64,000 nucleotides of DNA from Geodermatophilus sp. YIM 151500 (GTDB lineage Bacteria > Actinomycetota > Actinomycetes > Mycobacteriales > Geodermatophilaceae), in NCBI RefSeq assembly GCF_025716945.1, contig NZ_JAOVZT010000012.1, positions 68,701 to 132,700 on the forward strand. Direction: 5' to 3'. Under the pieces are notes generated by a model. That model was given only the letters and a program-made list of their open reading frames with translations, did no database searches and had not been told where the DNA came from. The stretch's first letter is position 1. The number at the start of each line of letters is the position of its first letter. Made by a program: the position numbers and the translations under genes. Below are positions 17,112 through 25,223 of this stretch, piece by piece.

Positions 17112-18310
17112 GCCATCCTCCTCAGCCGCTCGACGGCCTCGCCGAGCACCTCGTCGCGCTTGCAGAAGGCGAACCGCACCAGGTGCCGGCCCAGGTGCGC
17201 GTCGGCCGGGTCGTAGAACACCCCGGACGGCACCGCGACCACCCCGGCCCGGGCGGGCAGCTCGCGGCAGAACGCCAGCCCGTCGCCGTCCGGCCGCACC
17301 GGCCGGACGTCGACCGTGGCGAAGTAGGTGCCCTGCGGGCAGACGACGGGCAGCCCGCCGGCGGCGAGCCCGTGGACCAGCAGGTCACGACGGCGCTCGA
17401 GGTCGCGGGCGATGCCCGTGAAGTGCTCGTCGGGGAGGTCGAGGCCGACCGCGACGGCCGGCTGGAACGGCCCGCCGTTCACGTAGGTGAGGAACTGCTT
17501 GGCCGTGCGGACGGCGGCCACGAGGGCCGGCGGCCCGCAGATCCAGCCGATCTTCCAGCCGGTCGTGTTGAACGTCTTGCCGGCGCTGCCCACGACCAGC
17601 GTGCGCTCCCGCATGCCCGGCAGGGTGGCGATCGAGGTGTGCCGGGCCGCGCCGAACACCAGGTGCTCGTAGACCTCGTCGGTGAGGACGAGCAGCCCGC
17701 TCTCGGCGGCGAACGCCGCGACGGTCCGCAGCTCGTCGGTACCGAAGACCTTGCCGGTCGGGTTGTGCGGGGTGTTGAGCAGCAGCAGCCGGGTGCGCGG
17801 CGTGACCGCCCGGCGCAGCTCGTCGGCGTCGAAGGTCCACGGATCGGTGGTCGCCGTCCCGGCGTCCGGGGCCGGGGCGCGCAGCGGCACCGCGCGGACG
17901 ACGCCGCCGGCCATGGCCACGGCGGCGGCGTAGCTGTCGTACATCGGCTCGAACAGCACCACCTCGTCGCCCGGCTCGAGCAGGGCGAGCAGCGCGGCGG
18001 TCAGCGCCTCGGTGGCCCCGGCGGTGACGAGCACCTCGCCGTCCGGGTCGTAGACCAGCCCGGTGAACCGGCGGTGGTGCCGGGCGACGGCGTGCCGGAG
18101 CTCCGGCAGGCCGGGTCCGGGCGGGTACTGGTCGTGCGCCGTGCCGATGGCCGCGCGGGCGGCCTCGAGCACGGGCGCCGGGCCGGGGTAGTCCGGGAAG
18201 CCCTGGCCCAGGTTGATCGAGCCGGTGGCGACCGCGAGAGCGCTCATCTCCGCGAACACCGTCGTCCCGAAGCCCTGCAGCCGGGCCGACAGGTAGGGCG
18301 TCCGCGTCAC
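17108..18310 (-). CDS. PLP-dependent class I/II aminotransferase
   Basis: This fold-type I aminotransferase (400 residues) is of the YbdL/KAT (methionine/glutamine transaminase) type. Key motifs are INLGQGFPDYPGP, QYPPGPGLPELRHAVARHH, TAGATEAL, NTPHNPTGKVF, TDEVYEHLVF, the PLP lysine in SAGKTFNTTGWKIGW, and a C-terminal RFAFCKRDEVL with the substrate-carboxylate Arg. The GTG at 18310 gives the expected N-terminus; the frame continues upstream under the parS-like site but without homology-like sequence. It overlaps the omega-amidase gene by four nt, which supports a glutamine transaminase/omega-amidase pathway using glutamine as amino donor. Confidence 0.92.
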   Translation of the reverse strand: MTRTPYLSARLQGFGTTVFAEMSALAVATGSINLGQGFPDYPGPAPVLEAARAAIGTAHDQYPPGPGLPELRHAVARHHRRFTGLVYDPDGEVLVTAGATEALTAALLALLEPGDEVVLFEPMYDSYAAAVAMAGGVVRAVPLRAPAPDAGTATTDPWTFDADELRRAVTPRTRLLLLNTPHNPTGKVFGTDELRTVAAFAAESGLLVLTDEVYEHLVFGAARHTSIATLPGMRERTLVVGSAGKTFNTTGWKIGWICGPPALVAAVRTAKQFLTYVNGGPFQPAVAVGLDLPDEHFTGIARDLERRRDLLVHGLAAGGLPVVCPQGTYFATVDVRPVRPDGDGLAFCRELPARAGVVAVPSGVFYDPADAHLGRHLVRFAFCKRDEVLGEAVERLRRMA

Positions 18311-18334
18311 CCGGCCAGCGTCGCAGAAGGAGCG

Positions 18335-18348
18335 GTTCCACGTGGAAC
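18335..18348. other. parS-like palindrome GTTCCACGTGGAAC
   Basis: This perfect 14-bp palindrome matches the degenerate ParB-site pattern GTTnCACGTGnAAC known from B. subtilis, Streptomyces and mycobacteria. It is intergenic, between the S4-domain gene and the aminotransferase gene, about 40 kb from oriC. An identical copy lies at 52000-52013. ParB would nucleate here for origin segregation. Confidence 0.7.
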
Positions 18349-18401
18349 GGCCCGCCCCCGTCGGCGTCCCGCCCCGGACACGCCGCGGGAGGGGTCCGCC
18401 C

Positions 18402-18617
18402 TCATCCGACGCGGACGTCGTCCATGCCGTCGACGGAGACGACGTCGCCGCGGCGCAGTTGCCGGCCGCGGCGCTCCTCGGGCTCGCCGTTGACCCGGAC
18501 GGCACCGGCCAGCAGCACGTCCTTGACCTGCGCGCCGGTGTCGGCGACGTCGGCCAGCTTGAGCAGCTGGCCCAGCCGGATGGTGTCCTCGCCGGGACGG
18601 AGCTCGATCGTGCGCAC
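18402..18617 (-). CDS. RNA-binding S4-domain protein, YbcJ-like
   Basis: This small S4-domain protein has 71 residues. The alpha-L RNA-binding motif spans IRLGQLLKLADVADTGAQVKDVLLAGAVRVNGEPEERRGRQLRRGDVVSVDG, with the typical LxxLL..G..VKxxL...V.VNG..E.RRG..L..GDxV pattern. It probably binds structured RNA, possibly ribosomal, but the target is unknown. It begins five nt after the MOSC gene stop and forms the last gene of an epimerase-MOSC-S4 operon. The GTG start is supported by that spacing. Confidence 0.9.
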   Translation of the reverse strand: MRTIELRPGEDTIRLGQLLKLADVADTGAQVKDVLLAGAVRVNGEPEERRGRQLRRGDVVSVDGMDDVRVG

Positions 18618-18622
18618 GGACC

Positions 18623-19351
18623 TCAGTCCAGCACGGTCGCCTCGTCCCCGCGGCGCACGGTGCCGGGCCGCTCGACCAGCGCGCCGACGGCGAGGGTTCC
18701 CCCGCGCTCGCGGTGGATGGTCTTGAGCACCGAGGTGTCACGGCCGACGGCGCCCGGCTGGGGACGGGTGACCATGACGCAGCGCGGGATGTGCGTGACG
18801 ACGGCCAGGACGGCGTCACCCAGCCCGATCCGGCGACCGACCAGCACGTCCTCCCCGACGCCGTCGAGCAGCACGTTGGACCGGAACCGCCGCGGGTGCC
18901 AGCCGCCGGTCGTGCCCGTGGACACCAGCGACACCCGGGTGCCCGGGTCGTCGTGGAACGCGCCGGCCGCGCCGTCGAAGGGATGCCACGGACCGGCCTC
19001 GTCGGTGGCGTCGTCGAGGTTCTCGTAGCGGCGGGCGCCGGGCGCGTCGGCGACCGACCGCAGCGCGACCCGGCGGCCGGTCCAGGCGGAGAGGGCGGCG
19101 TCGTCGGCGGCGACGGTGCCGTCGGGCAGCACGACCTCGACGCCGCCGTCGGGACGCGTGCGCGCCGCCGCGAACAGCAGGTCGGGCACCCGGCGGGCGG
19201 TCAGCCCGAAACCGGTGTCGAGGTCGAACAGCGCCCACTGCCGGTCGCCCTGCACGCCCTCCGCGCCGAGCCGGGCCGCGTCCAGCCGCTCGCCCTGCAG
19301 CGACTTGACCGGGTACCGCCAGAGCTCGACGACGGTGAGCGCACGGCTCAC
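18623..19351 (-). CDS. MOSC-domain protein
   Basis: This 242-residue protein joins an N-terminal MOSC beta-barrel domain (VVELWRYPVKSLQGERLDAARLGAEGVQGDRQWALFD) to the C-terminal MOSC domain (RFRSNVLLDGVGED ... GRRIGLGDAVLAVVTHIPRCVMVTRPQP). HIPRCVMVTRPQ carries the conserved Cys of MOSC sulfur carriers such as YiiM and the mARC proteins, which ligates the molybdenum cofactor. It may reduce N-hydroxylated compounds or carry sulfur; the substrate is unknown. The GTG start overlaps the stop of the upstream aldose-epimerase gene by four nt, indicating coupled translation. Confidence 0.9.
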   Translation of the reverse strand: MSRALTVVELWRYPVKSLQGERLDAARLGAEGVQGDRQWALFDLDTGFGLTARRVPDLLFAAARTRPDGGVEVVLPDGTVAADDAALSAWTGRRVALRSVADAPGARRYENLDDATDEAGPWHPFDGAAGAFHDDPGTRVSLVSTGTTGGWHPRRFRSNVLLDGVGEDVLVGRRIGLGDAVLAVVTHIPRCVMVTRPQPGAVGRDTSVLKTIHRERGGTLAVGALVERPGTVRRGDEATVLD

Positions 19352-20295
19352 GCCGCGGTCCAGGCCAGGCTCCAGGTCCCGGCCCACGCCTCGCCCGGGG
19401 CCAGGACGACGAGGTCGACACCGTCGGCCAGCGCGTTGGGCGGGCAGGTCATCGGCTCGACCGCCACGCTGCGCCGCCGCTGGCCCTCCGGCAGCGTGTC
19501 GCCGGTGTAGAGCTGCAACCACCGCCAGGTGGGGTCGACCGCCAGCTCGAGCGTCCCCGCGGCGCCGCGGAGCGTGGTGCGCGCCCAGCCGTCGCCGTCC
19601 CGCACGAGATCGGTGACCGCGTCGTCCAGGGCTCGGCCGCCGAGCCGGCCGACGGCACCCTCGAACGGCGAGCGGCCGCCCGTGGGCAGGCCGCCGTCGA
19701 GGTCGAGCGCGGTGCGCGCCGGCACGGCGAGCTCCGCGTCGTCGACGTCGCCGTCCGCCGTGGCGCCCACGGACAGGTACGGGTGCATGCCGGCGCCGAA
19801 GGGCGCCGCGCCGTTCCCCTCGTTGCGGACGCGGACGGTGACGGTGAGCCGGTCGGGCGCCAGTGCGTAGTCGATCGCCGTGGCGAGGCGGAACGGGTAG
19901 CCGGACCGCGGCTCGACCACGGTGCCGACCGTCACGGCCGCGCCGTCGGCCGCGACCACGGTCCACGGCTGCCACGACAGCAGGCCGTGCATCGCCGTCG
20001 GCTTCTCCGGCGAGGCGACGTCCAGCTGGAGGTCCTGCCCCTCCCACCGCCACCGGCCGTCGCGGATCCGGTTCGGCCAGGGCAGCAGGACGCCACCGCG
20101 GCGGCCGTCCGGCACGGTGCCCGCCGGGTAGCCGTCGAGCACCGCCCAGTCGCCGACGACGAGCTCGCGCAGGCCGCCGCCGCACAGGTCGACCGCGAGC
20201 CGAGCCGCTCCTGCGGACAGCTGCACCTCGGTGGGCTCGATCGCAGGCCAGGGCCGGTCGTCGACGGGGAGGGCGGGAACGTCGCTCACCGGCAC
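19348..20295 (-). CDS. Aldose 1-epimerase family protein
   Basis: This galactose-mutarotase-like protein (315 residues) interconverts alpha and beta anomers of aldoses or hexose-6-phosphates. Motifs are the GGVLLPWPNRIRDGRWRWEGQ substrate loop (with the conserved NR pair), TAMHGLLSWQPW (catalytic His), GAGMHPYLSVG (second His) and VAVEPMTCPPNALADG (catalytic Glu). All catalytic residues are present. It is the first gene of an operon with the MOSC and S4-domain genes and overlaps the MOSC start by four nt. A GTG three codons downstream is an equally possible start. Confidence 0.9.
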   Translation of the reverse strand: MPVSDVPALPVDDRPWPAIEPTEVQLSAGAARLAVDLCGGGLRELVVGDWAVLDGYPAGTVPDGRRGGVLLPWPNRIRDGRWRWEGQDLQLDVASPEKPTAMHGLLSWQPWTVVAADGAAVTVGTVVEPRSGYPFRLATAIDYALAPDRLTVTVRVRNEGNGAAPFGAGMHPYLSVGATADGDVDDAELAVPARTALDLDGGLPTGGRSPFEGAVGRLGGRALDDAVTDLVRDGDGWARTTLRGAAGTLELAVDPTWRWLQLYTGDTLPEGQRRRSVAVEPMTCPPNALADGVDLVVLAPGEAWAGTWSLAWTAA

Positions 20296-20361
20296 ACTCC
20301 ACCACAGCCGGGCGCCGGGGACAGCCTCCGTCCGAACCCGGCTCCGGCGGCCGCCCGGCCC

Positions 20362-21006
20362 TCAGCCGTTCCCGAGCGGGTCCTCGTCCTTGCCGAGCAG
20401 CGAGACGCGCACGAGAGCGGCCGCGAAGCGGGCCAGGTCGTCGGGGCCGACGAGATCGGCGAGCGCGCCGACGTCCCGGGGCAGGCCTGCCCGTTCCGCG
20501 CCGTCACGGGCGCGGTCGTCGAGGTAGGGGCGCACCCACGGCCACACGGCCTGCACCTCGCGGAGGAACACCGCCGCACCGGTGGCGCCGATGCCCTTGA
20601 CCTCCTGGAGCAGCTCGGCCGCGCGGTCGACGTCGCCGCCCGCCTCCTCGGCCAGCTTCCGCAGGTCGCCGCCGTACCGGTCGAGCACCAGCTGGGCTGC
20701 CTCGCCGAGCTGGGTGGCCGTGCGCTCGTCGTAGCGGCGGTAGGAGCCGCGGCCGAGCGCGTCCACGCGCTCCTGCCAGTCGGCGTCGCGCATCTTCTCC
20801 GGGGTGGTCATGCCGGCCTCGGCGAGCTCGCGTGCCGCGGCGACGGCGATGTCCGCGCTGATCCGCGCCGAGAGCAGGTCGGCGAGGACGAGCAGCCGGA
20901 ACAGCGGGGCCGGCGCGTCCTCGAGCCGGATGCCCGCCTCCTGGGCGTAAGTCGTGCCGTACCGGTCGAGCACGGCGCGGGCGGTGTCCCGGTCGGAGCG
21001 GCTCAC
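20362..21006 (-). CDS. HhH-type endonuclease III-like DNA repair protein
   Basis: This 214-residue protein is related to the helix-hairpin-helix base-excision glycosylase superfamily. The hairpin and following helix are VKGIGATGAAVFLREVQAVWPWVRPYLDDRA, ending in an Asp at the position of the catalytic GPD Asp. No endonuclease-III iron-sulfur cysteines are present. The N-terminal helices contain LLVLADLLSARISADIAVAAARELAEAGMTTPEKM. Actinobacterial homologues are often labelled simply endonuclease. It is divergent from the LexA-box-controlled DUF222/HNH gene, with about 270 nt between them. Confidence 0.8.
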   Translation of the reverse strand: MSRSDRDTARAVLDRYGTTYAQEAGIRLEDAPAPLFRLLVLADLLSARISADIAVAAARELAEAGMTTPEKMRDADWQERVDALGRGSYRRYDERTATQLGEAAQLVLDRYGGDLRKLAEEAGGDVDRAAELLQEVKGIGATGAAVFLREVQAVWPWVRPYLDDRARDGAERAGLPRDVGALADLVGPDDLARFAAALVRVSLLGKDEDPLGNG

Positions 21007-21243
21007 GGACGGCGGGCTACCCGGACCGGCACCCGCTACCCCTGCGCGTGCCCGGAGGCTGACCGCGCGGAAGCGAGACCGGGCGCGACGACGCGCTCGG
21101 CGGTGGGGCGGCCGGAGGGCGCCCGCTGCCGGGTGTCCTCGCCCGGGCCGTGGGGCCTCCTCGTCGTCATCCCGAGATCATGCTGGTCGGAAGCCCGTGA
21201 CGGACCGGTTCCGTCAGTGCTGTCCGCTAGCGTGCACCCGTCG

Positions 21244-21259
21244 TCGAACACCTGTTCGG
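21244..21259. promoter_or_regulatory. LexA-type SOS box
   Basis: TCGAACACCTGTTCGG matches the actinobacterial SOS box TCGAAC-N4-GTTCGA at 11 of its 12 fixed positions. It lies 15 nt upstream of the GTG of the DUF222/HNH gene, where bound LexA would block expression until DNA damage. Confidence 0.75.
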
Positions 21260-21274
21260 AAGGAGGGGTCGGCC

Positions 21275-22516
21275 GTGTCGCAGTTGCGCTCGTTGCTCGA
21301 CGAGCTGGCTGCTGCCGATCCCGCCGGACTCGACGTCGAGGCGCTGACCGGCGAGGAGCTGCGCGACGGGCTGCCGGCCGTGCAGGCCGCGATCAACCGG
21401 CTCACGGCGCTGCAGACCCGCATGGTGGCCGCCGGGGAGGCGCAGCAGGTGCACGCCGTCGACGGCATGCGCTCGATGAAGAGCTGGCTGACCGGGCACT
21501 GCCGCCTGTCCGGCGTCGCTTCGGACGCACTGGTCCGTGCCGGGCGGCGGCTGCGCCGGCTGCCCGAGCTGGCCGCCGCTTACGACGACGGCGACGTCAC
21601 GCCCGCGCACGTGGCGGAGGTGACCAAGGGCGTGACCCCGGCCCGGATGGCGCGGGCAGCAGGGATCGGCGTCGACCACGGCGAGACCGACCGGCTGCTC
21701 GCCGAGGCGGCCCGCCGGCTCGGCCCGGAGGACACCGCCCAGGTGGTGCGCCGGTGGGTGATCGGGGTCGACCCCGACGGCACGCTGGACGACGACGCCG
21801 GCCGGCCGCGGGTCTTCCGCATCGCGTCGTCCTCGGGTGGCCGGCACCACCTGTCCGGCCACCTCGATGCGGCCGGCGCCGAGACGGTGCACACCGTGCT
21901 CGAATCCATCATGGGCGGCGATCGCCCGGCCGGAGACACCCGCACGCACGCCGAGCGGCAGGGTGACGCCCTGGTCGAATTGGCGCGGCAGGCGCTGATC
22001 GGCGGTAACCTGCCCGCCGTCCGCGGGGAGCGGGCGCAGGTGCGCGTGACCATCGACTGGCAGAGCCTGTGCGCTGCGACCGGTGCCCTCGGGATCGCCG
22101 GCGGACGGCTGGCCTTCGCCGGGCCGATCACTCCCGAGACCGCCCGACGGTTGGCCTGCGACGCGTCGGTGGTCCGGGTCATCACCGGCCCCGACGGACT
22201 GCCGCTCGACGTCGGCCGCGCCCGGCGCACCGCCAGCGAGGCCATCCGCCGGGCCGTCGAGCTGCGCGACGGCCACTGCGTCTTCGCCGGCTGCAGCGCG
22301 CCGCCCGCCTGGTGCGACGTCCACCACGTCGTGCACTGGGCGCACGGCGGCCCGACCTCCTGCGACAACGGCGCGCTCGTCTGCGAAGCCCATCACACCG
22401 CCGTCCACGAGGGCGGGTTCAGCCTGCGCCGCAACCCCGGCACCGCCGTCTGGCACACCTACCGCCCCGACGGCTCGGAGGTCCTGCCCCGCGGCCCCAC
22501 CCCGCTCCGGCTGTGA
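21275..22516 (+). CDS. DUF222 and HNH endonuclease domain protein (13E12-like)
   Basis: This 413-residue protein belongs to the DUF222-HNH family, which includes the M. tuberculosis 13E12 repeat proteins. Residues about 10-270 form the mainly helical DUF222 region. The C-terminal HNH domain (about 325-390) shows RDGHCVFAGCSAPPAWC, DVHHVVHWAHGGPT, and N-GALVCEAHHTAVHEG, giving the two His/Asn/His catalytic positions and structural Cys residues. It should be a Mg-dependent nuclease or nickase. The family is usually multi-copy. A LexA-type box lies 15 nt before the GTG start, so induction by DNA damage is likely. Shine-Dalgarno: AAGGAGG. Confidence 0.92.
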   Translation: MSQLRSLLDELAAADPAGLDVEALTGEELRDGLPAVQAAINRLTALQTRMVAAGEAQQVHAVDGMRSMKSWLTGHCRLSGVASDALVRAGRRLRRLPELAAAYDDGDVTPAHVAEVTKGVTPARMARAAGIGVDHGETDRLLAEAARRLGPEDTAQVVRRWVIGVDPDGTLDDDAGRPRVFRIASSSGGRHHLSGHLDAAGAETVHTVLESIMGGDRPAGDTRTHAERQGDALVELARQALIGGNLPAVRGERAQVRVTIDWQSLCAATGALGIAGGRLAFAGPITPETARRLACDASVVRVITGPDGLPLDVGRARRTASEAIRRAVELRDGHCVFAGCSAPPAWCDVHHVVHWAHGGPTSCDNGALVCEAHHTAVHEGGFSLRRNPGTAVWHTYRPDGSEVLPRGPTPLRL

Positions 22517-22602
22517 GGCGCGGATCGGGAACCGGCGAACCCGTCGAGCCGGGTCGTGCACGCGGTCGTCGGACGGCGGCCCCCGGCTTCCGCTGCGCCG
22601 CG

Positions 22603-22638
22603 GGAGCCGACGGAGCTGACGGAGCCGACGGAGCCGAC
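22603..22638 (+). repeat. 9-bp tandem repeat upstream of the acyl-CoA dehydrogenase gene
   Basis: Four contiguous copies of ggagccgac (one with a C-to-T change), plus a further copy after a 3-nt gap (22642-22650), lie in the 224-nt region between the HNH gene and the acyl-CoA dehydrogenase gene. No protein or RNA is evident there. Confidence 0.7.
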
Positions 22639-22740
22639 GGCGGAGCCGATCGGCCGGGACCCGGCGCCCTCGCTCCGACGGATCGCCGCGGGCCGGCGCC
22701 GGTACCGTCGTCCGTGCCGTCTCAGCGTCGAGGAGGAGCC

Positions 22741-23904
22741 GTGCCGGTCGACCGCGAACTGCCCACCGAGGAGGCGCAGGACCTCATCGCGCTGACGCGC
22801 GACCTGGCCGACCGTGAGCTGGCTCCGCGCGCCGCGAAGTACGAACGCGAGGAGCGCTTCCCGCGCGAGGTCTTCCGGACGCTGGGGGACGCCGGGCTGA
22901 TGGGCCTGCCGTTCCCCGAGGAGGTGGGCGGCGGTGGCCAGCCCTACGCCGTCTACCTGCAGGTGCTCGAGGAACTGGCGATGCGGTGGGCCAGCGTCGC
23001 CCTCGGCGTCAGCGTGCACACGCTGTCCTGCTCGCCCATCGCCCGGTACGGCACCGAGGCGCAGCGCCGCGACCTGCTGCCCGAGATGGTCGGCGGCACC
23101 CTTCTCGGCGCGTACTCGCTCTCCGAGGCGCACGCCGGCTCCGACGCCGCCGCCATGAAGGCCTCGGCCACGGCCACGGACGACGGCTGGATCGCCCGCG
23201 GGGAGAAGGCGTGGGTCACGCACGGCGGGCACGCCGACTTCTACACGACCTTCCTGCGGACGCCGGCGGACGGCCCCCGGGGCATCTCCTGCTTCCACCT
23301 CACCCCCGACCTGCCCGGGTTCGGCGCCGCCCGGCCCGAGGAGAAGATGGGCCTGACCGCGTCGACGACCGCGGCGCTGCGGCTGGACGACGTCCCGATC
23401 CCCCGTGACCGCCTCATCGGCGAACCCGGCCGGGGCATGGCCATCGCGCTGGGGGCACTGGACTCCGGGCGGCTGGGCGTCAGCGCCGTGGCCGTCGGGC
23501 TCGCCCAGTCGGCCCTCGACCTCGCCGTCCGGTACGCCACCGAGCGGGAGGCCTTCGGCCGGCCGATCGTCCAGCACCAGGGCGTGGCCTTCCTGCTGGC
23601 CGACATGGCCGCAGCCGTGGAATCCGCGCGGGCCACCTACCTCGCCGCCGCGCGTCGCAAGGACGCCGGCAAGCCGTACGCGCGGCAGGCCAGCATCAGC
23701 AAGCTCGTGGCCACCGACGCCGCGATGAAGGTGACGACGGACGCGGTCCAGGTGCTCGGCGGCGCCGGGTACACCCGCGACCACCCGGCCGAGCGGTACA
23801 TGCGCGAGGCCAAGGTCATGCAGATCTTCGAGGGCACGAACCAGATCCAGCGCATGGTGATCGGCCGGCTGCTGGCCGGGGAGGCGGCTCCCGCGGCGGG
23901 CTGA
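22741..23904 (+). CDS. Acyl-CoA dehydrogenase
   Basis: This FAD-dependent acyl-CoA dehydrogenase (387 residues) carries out alpha,beta-dehydrogenation of an acyl-CoA thioester. Landmarks are GAYSLSEAHAGSDAAAMKASA (first family signature, flavin contact), GEKAWVTHGGHADFY, RDRLIGEPGRGMAIALGALDSGRLGVSA, ATEREAFGRPIVQHQGVAFLLADM and QVLGGAGYTRDHPAERYMREAKVMQIFEGTNQIQRMVIGR. The last stretch contains the catalytic-base Glu in FEGTNQIQ. Substrate chain length cannot be told from sequence. The GTG has GAGGAGGAGCC directly upstream. It appears monocistronic. Confidence 0.93.
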   Translation: MPVDRELPTEEAQDLIALTRDLADRELAPRAAKYEREERFPREVFRTLGDAGLMGLPFPEEVGGGGQPYAVYLQVLEELAMRWASVALGVSVHTLSCSPIARYGTEAQRRDLLPEMVGGTLLGAYSLSEAHAGSDAAAMKASATATDDGWIARGEKAWVTHGGHADFYTTFLRTPADGPRGISCFHLTPDLPGFGAARPEEKMGLTASTTAALRLDDVPIPRDRLIGEPGRGMAIALGALDSGRLGVSAVAVGLAQSALDLAVRYATEREAFGRPIVQHQGVAFLLADMAAAVESARATYLAAARRKDAGKPYARQASISKLVATDAAMKVTTDAVQVLGGAGYTRDHPAERYMREAKVMQIFEGTNQIQRMVIGRLLAGEAAPAAG

Positions 23905-24000
23905 CACCGCGGCCCGGCGGCGGGCTGACACGGCGGCCCGGCGGCGGGGCGAAGCCTGCCGGCCGACGCGGCAGGGGGGCCGAAGCCTGCCGGCCGACGG
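23893..24000 (+). repeat. Two short tandem repeats after the acyl-CoA dehydrogenase gene
   Basis: A 24-bp unit (23893-23916, 23917-23940, then a partial copy) includes the dehydrogenase stop codon and duplicates it. A second pair of 19-bp repeats follows (23950-23968 and 23981-23999, period 31). Replication slippage in the 3' region is the simplest explanation. Confidence 0.75.
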
Positions 24001-24055
24001 CGGCGGGCCGAGCGCGGCCGCCCCATCCGTCGGTGCTGCCGTGCACGATCCGGCC

Positions 24056-24532
24056 ATGGCCTCCTTCGCCGACGTCGAGACCGAGGAGCCGGAGTTCGCC
24101 GTGCGCGTGCGGGCGGCCTTCGACGCCCACCGGCACAAGATCCTTGCGACGCTGCGTGCCGACGGTGCACCGCGGGTCAGCGGCATCGAGGCCGCGATCG
24201 CCGGCGGCGAGCTGTGGCTGGCCGGCATGCCCCGATCGGTGAAGTTCGCCGACCTGCGCCGCGACCCCCGCATGGCGCTGCACAGCGGCAGTGACGAGCC
24301 GGACGGCTGGTCGGCGGACGCCAAGGTGTCCGGACAGGCCGTGGAGGTCGTCGACGTCGCGGGTCGCGCCCGCTTCGCCGCGGCGACCGGCACCCCGGCC
24401 GACGGCGACTACGAGCTCTTCCGCATCGACCTCGACCAGGTCGTCCTCACGGGCCTGAACGCCGAGCGCAGCGCCCTGGTGATCGCCTCCTGGCGGCCCG
24501 GCCGCGGGCTCACCCGGGTGGAACGCACCTGA
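24056..24532 (+). CDS. Pyridoxamine 5'-phosphate oxidase-like flavin/F420-fold protein
   Basis: This 158-residue split-barrel protein resembles the PNPOx family. The fold is seen in AAFDAHRHKILATLRADGAPRVSGIEAAIAGGELWLAGMPRSVKFADLRRDPRMALHSGSDEPDGW, the usual strand-helix-strand with a cofactor-binding RxxK/DLRRDPR stretch, followed by AKVSGQAVEVVD. Many actinobacterial members use FMN or F420 rather than making PLP, so the reaction is not assigned. I prefer the ATG at 24056 to the GTG at 24041, which would only add MHDPA. Confidence 0.85.
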   Translation: MASFADVETEEPEFAVRVRAAFDAHRHKILATLRADGAPRVSGIEAAIAGGELWLAGMPRSVKFADLRRDPRMALHSGSDEPDGWSADAKVSGQAVEVVDVAGRARFAAATGTPADGDYELFRIDLDQVVLTGLNAERSALVIASWRPGRGLTRVERT

Positions 24533-24649
24533 GCCTTCCGACGACGAGTGGGAACACGGCGGCCGCGGCGGGCGTCCATCCGGGTGGAGTGCGGTGGACC
24601 ACCGGCAACCCCGGGGCCCACACTGGAGCACCCGAGGAGGAGAGCCGCG

Positions 24650-25141
24650 ATGCCCGAGCCCCACCTGCGTGCCGGAGATGCCGACCGCACCGCCACGGCC
24701 GACCTCCTGGGCAAGCACATGGCCGCCGGGCGGCTCACCCTCGACGAGTACGACGAGCGGTTGGCCCGGGCCTACGCGGCGAAGACGTACGGCGAGCTGG
24801 CCGAGCTGACCGCCGACCTGCCGTCCGCGCGGCCCGCCGCGACGCCGGCTCCGGCGACCCGGCCGCCCACCGCACCGCGACCGCACCCGGTGGCCATGCG
24901 ATCGTGCGGCGGCAGCCCGTGGAGCCGGCCCGGGCACCGCGACCTGGCCCACGCCTGGCGCGCCTGGCTGACCACCTCGATCACCGTGCTGGCCATCTAC
25001 GTCATGACCGGCGTGATCGGCGGATTCGGCTACCCGTGGCCGGTGTGGGTGATCGGTCCGTGGGGGCTGGTCCTCCTGGCGCAGACCAGCGCGCAGCGCC
25101 TGGGCCTCGACGGCGACCGCGGCCGGCAGCTCGGCTCCTGA
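24650..25141 (+). CDS. DUF1707 SHOCT-like membrane protein
   Basis: This 163-residue protein opens with a DUF1707 domain (LRAGDADRTATADLLGKHMAAGRLTLDEYDERLARAYAAKTYGELAELTADLP), the short SHOCT-like helical module common in actinobacteria. A Pro-rich linker and two closely spaced membrane helices follow (TTSITVLAIYVMTGVIGGFG and WPVWVIGPWGLVLLAQT), the second pair being a 2TM domain. The function is unknown; such proteins are often predicted regulators or oligomerisation modules. GAGGAGGAGAGCCGCG precedes the ATG. The gene stands alone. Confidence 0.88.
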   Translation: MPEPHLRAGDADRTATADLLGKHMAAGRLTLDEYDERLARAYAAKTYGELAELTADLPSARPAATPAPATRPPTAPRPHPVAMRSCGGSPWSRPGHRDLAHAWRAWLTTSITVLAIYVMTGVIGGFGYPWPVWVIGPWGLVLLAQTSAQRLGLDGDRGRQLGS

Positions 25142-25223
25142 CACCACCCGTGGCCGCGGGTGGGTGCCCGGCAGCCCGGCCGGGTAGGGGCAGGCGACCG
25201 ACCGGAACGATCGAGAGGCCGCC

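Noticed and set aside
22603..22650. Possible CRISPR-like array
   Set aside because: The 9-bp units are contiguous with no spacers and no cas genes are present; this is a simple tandem repeat.
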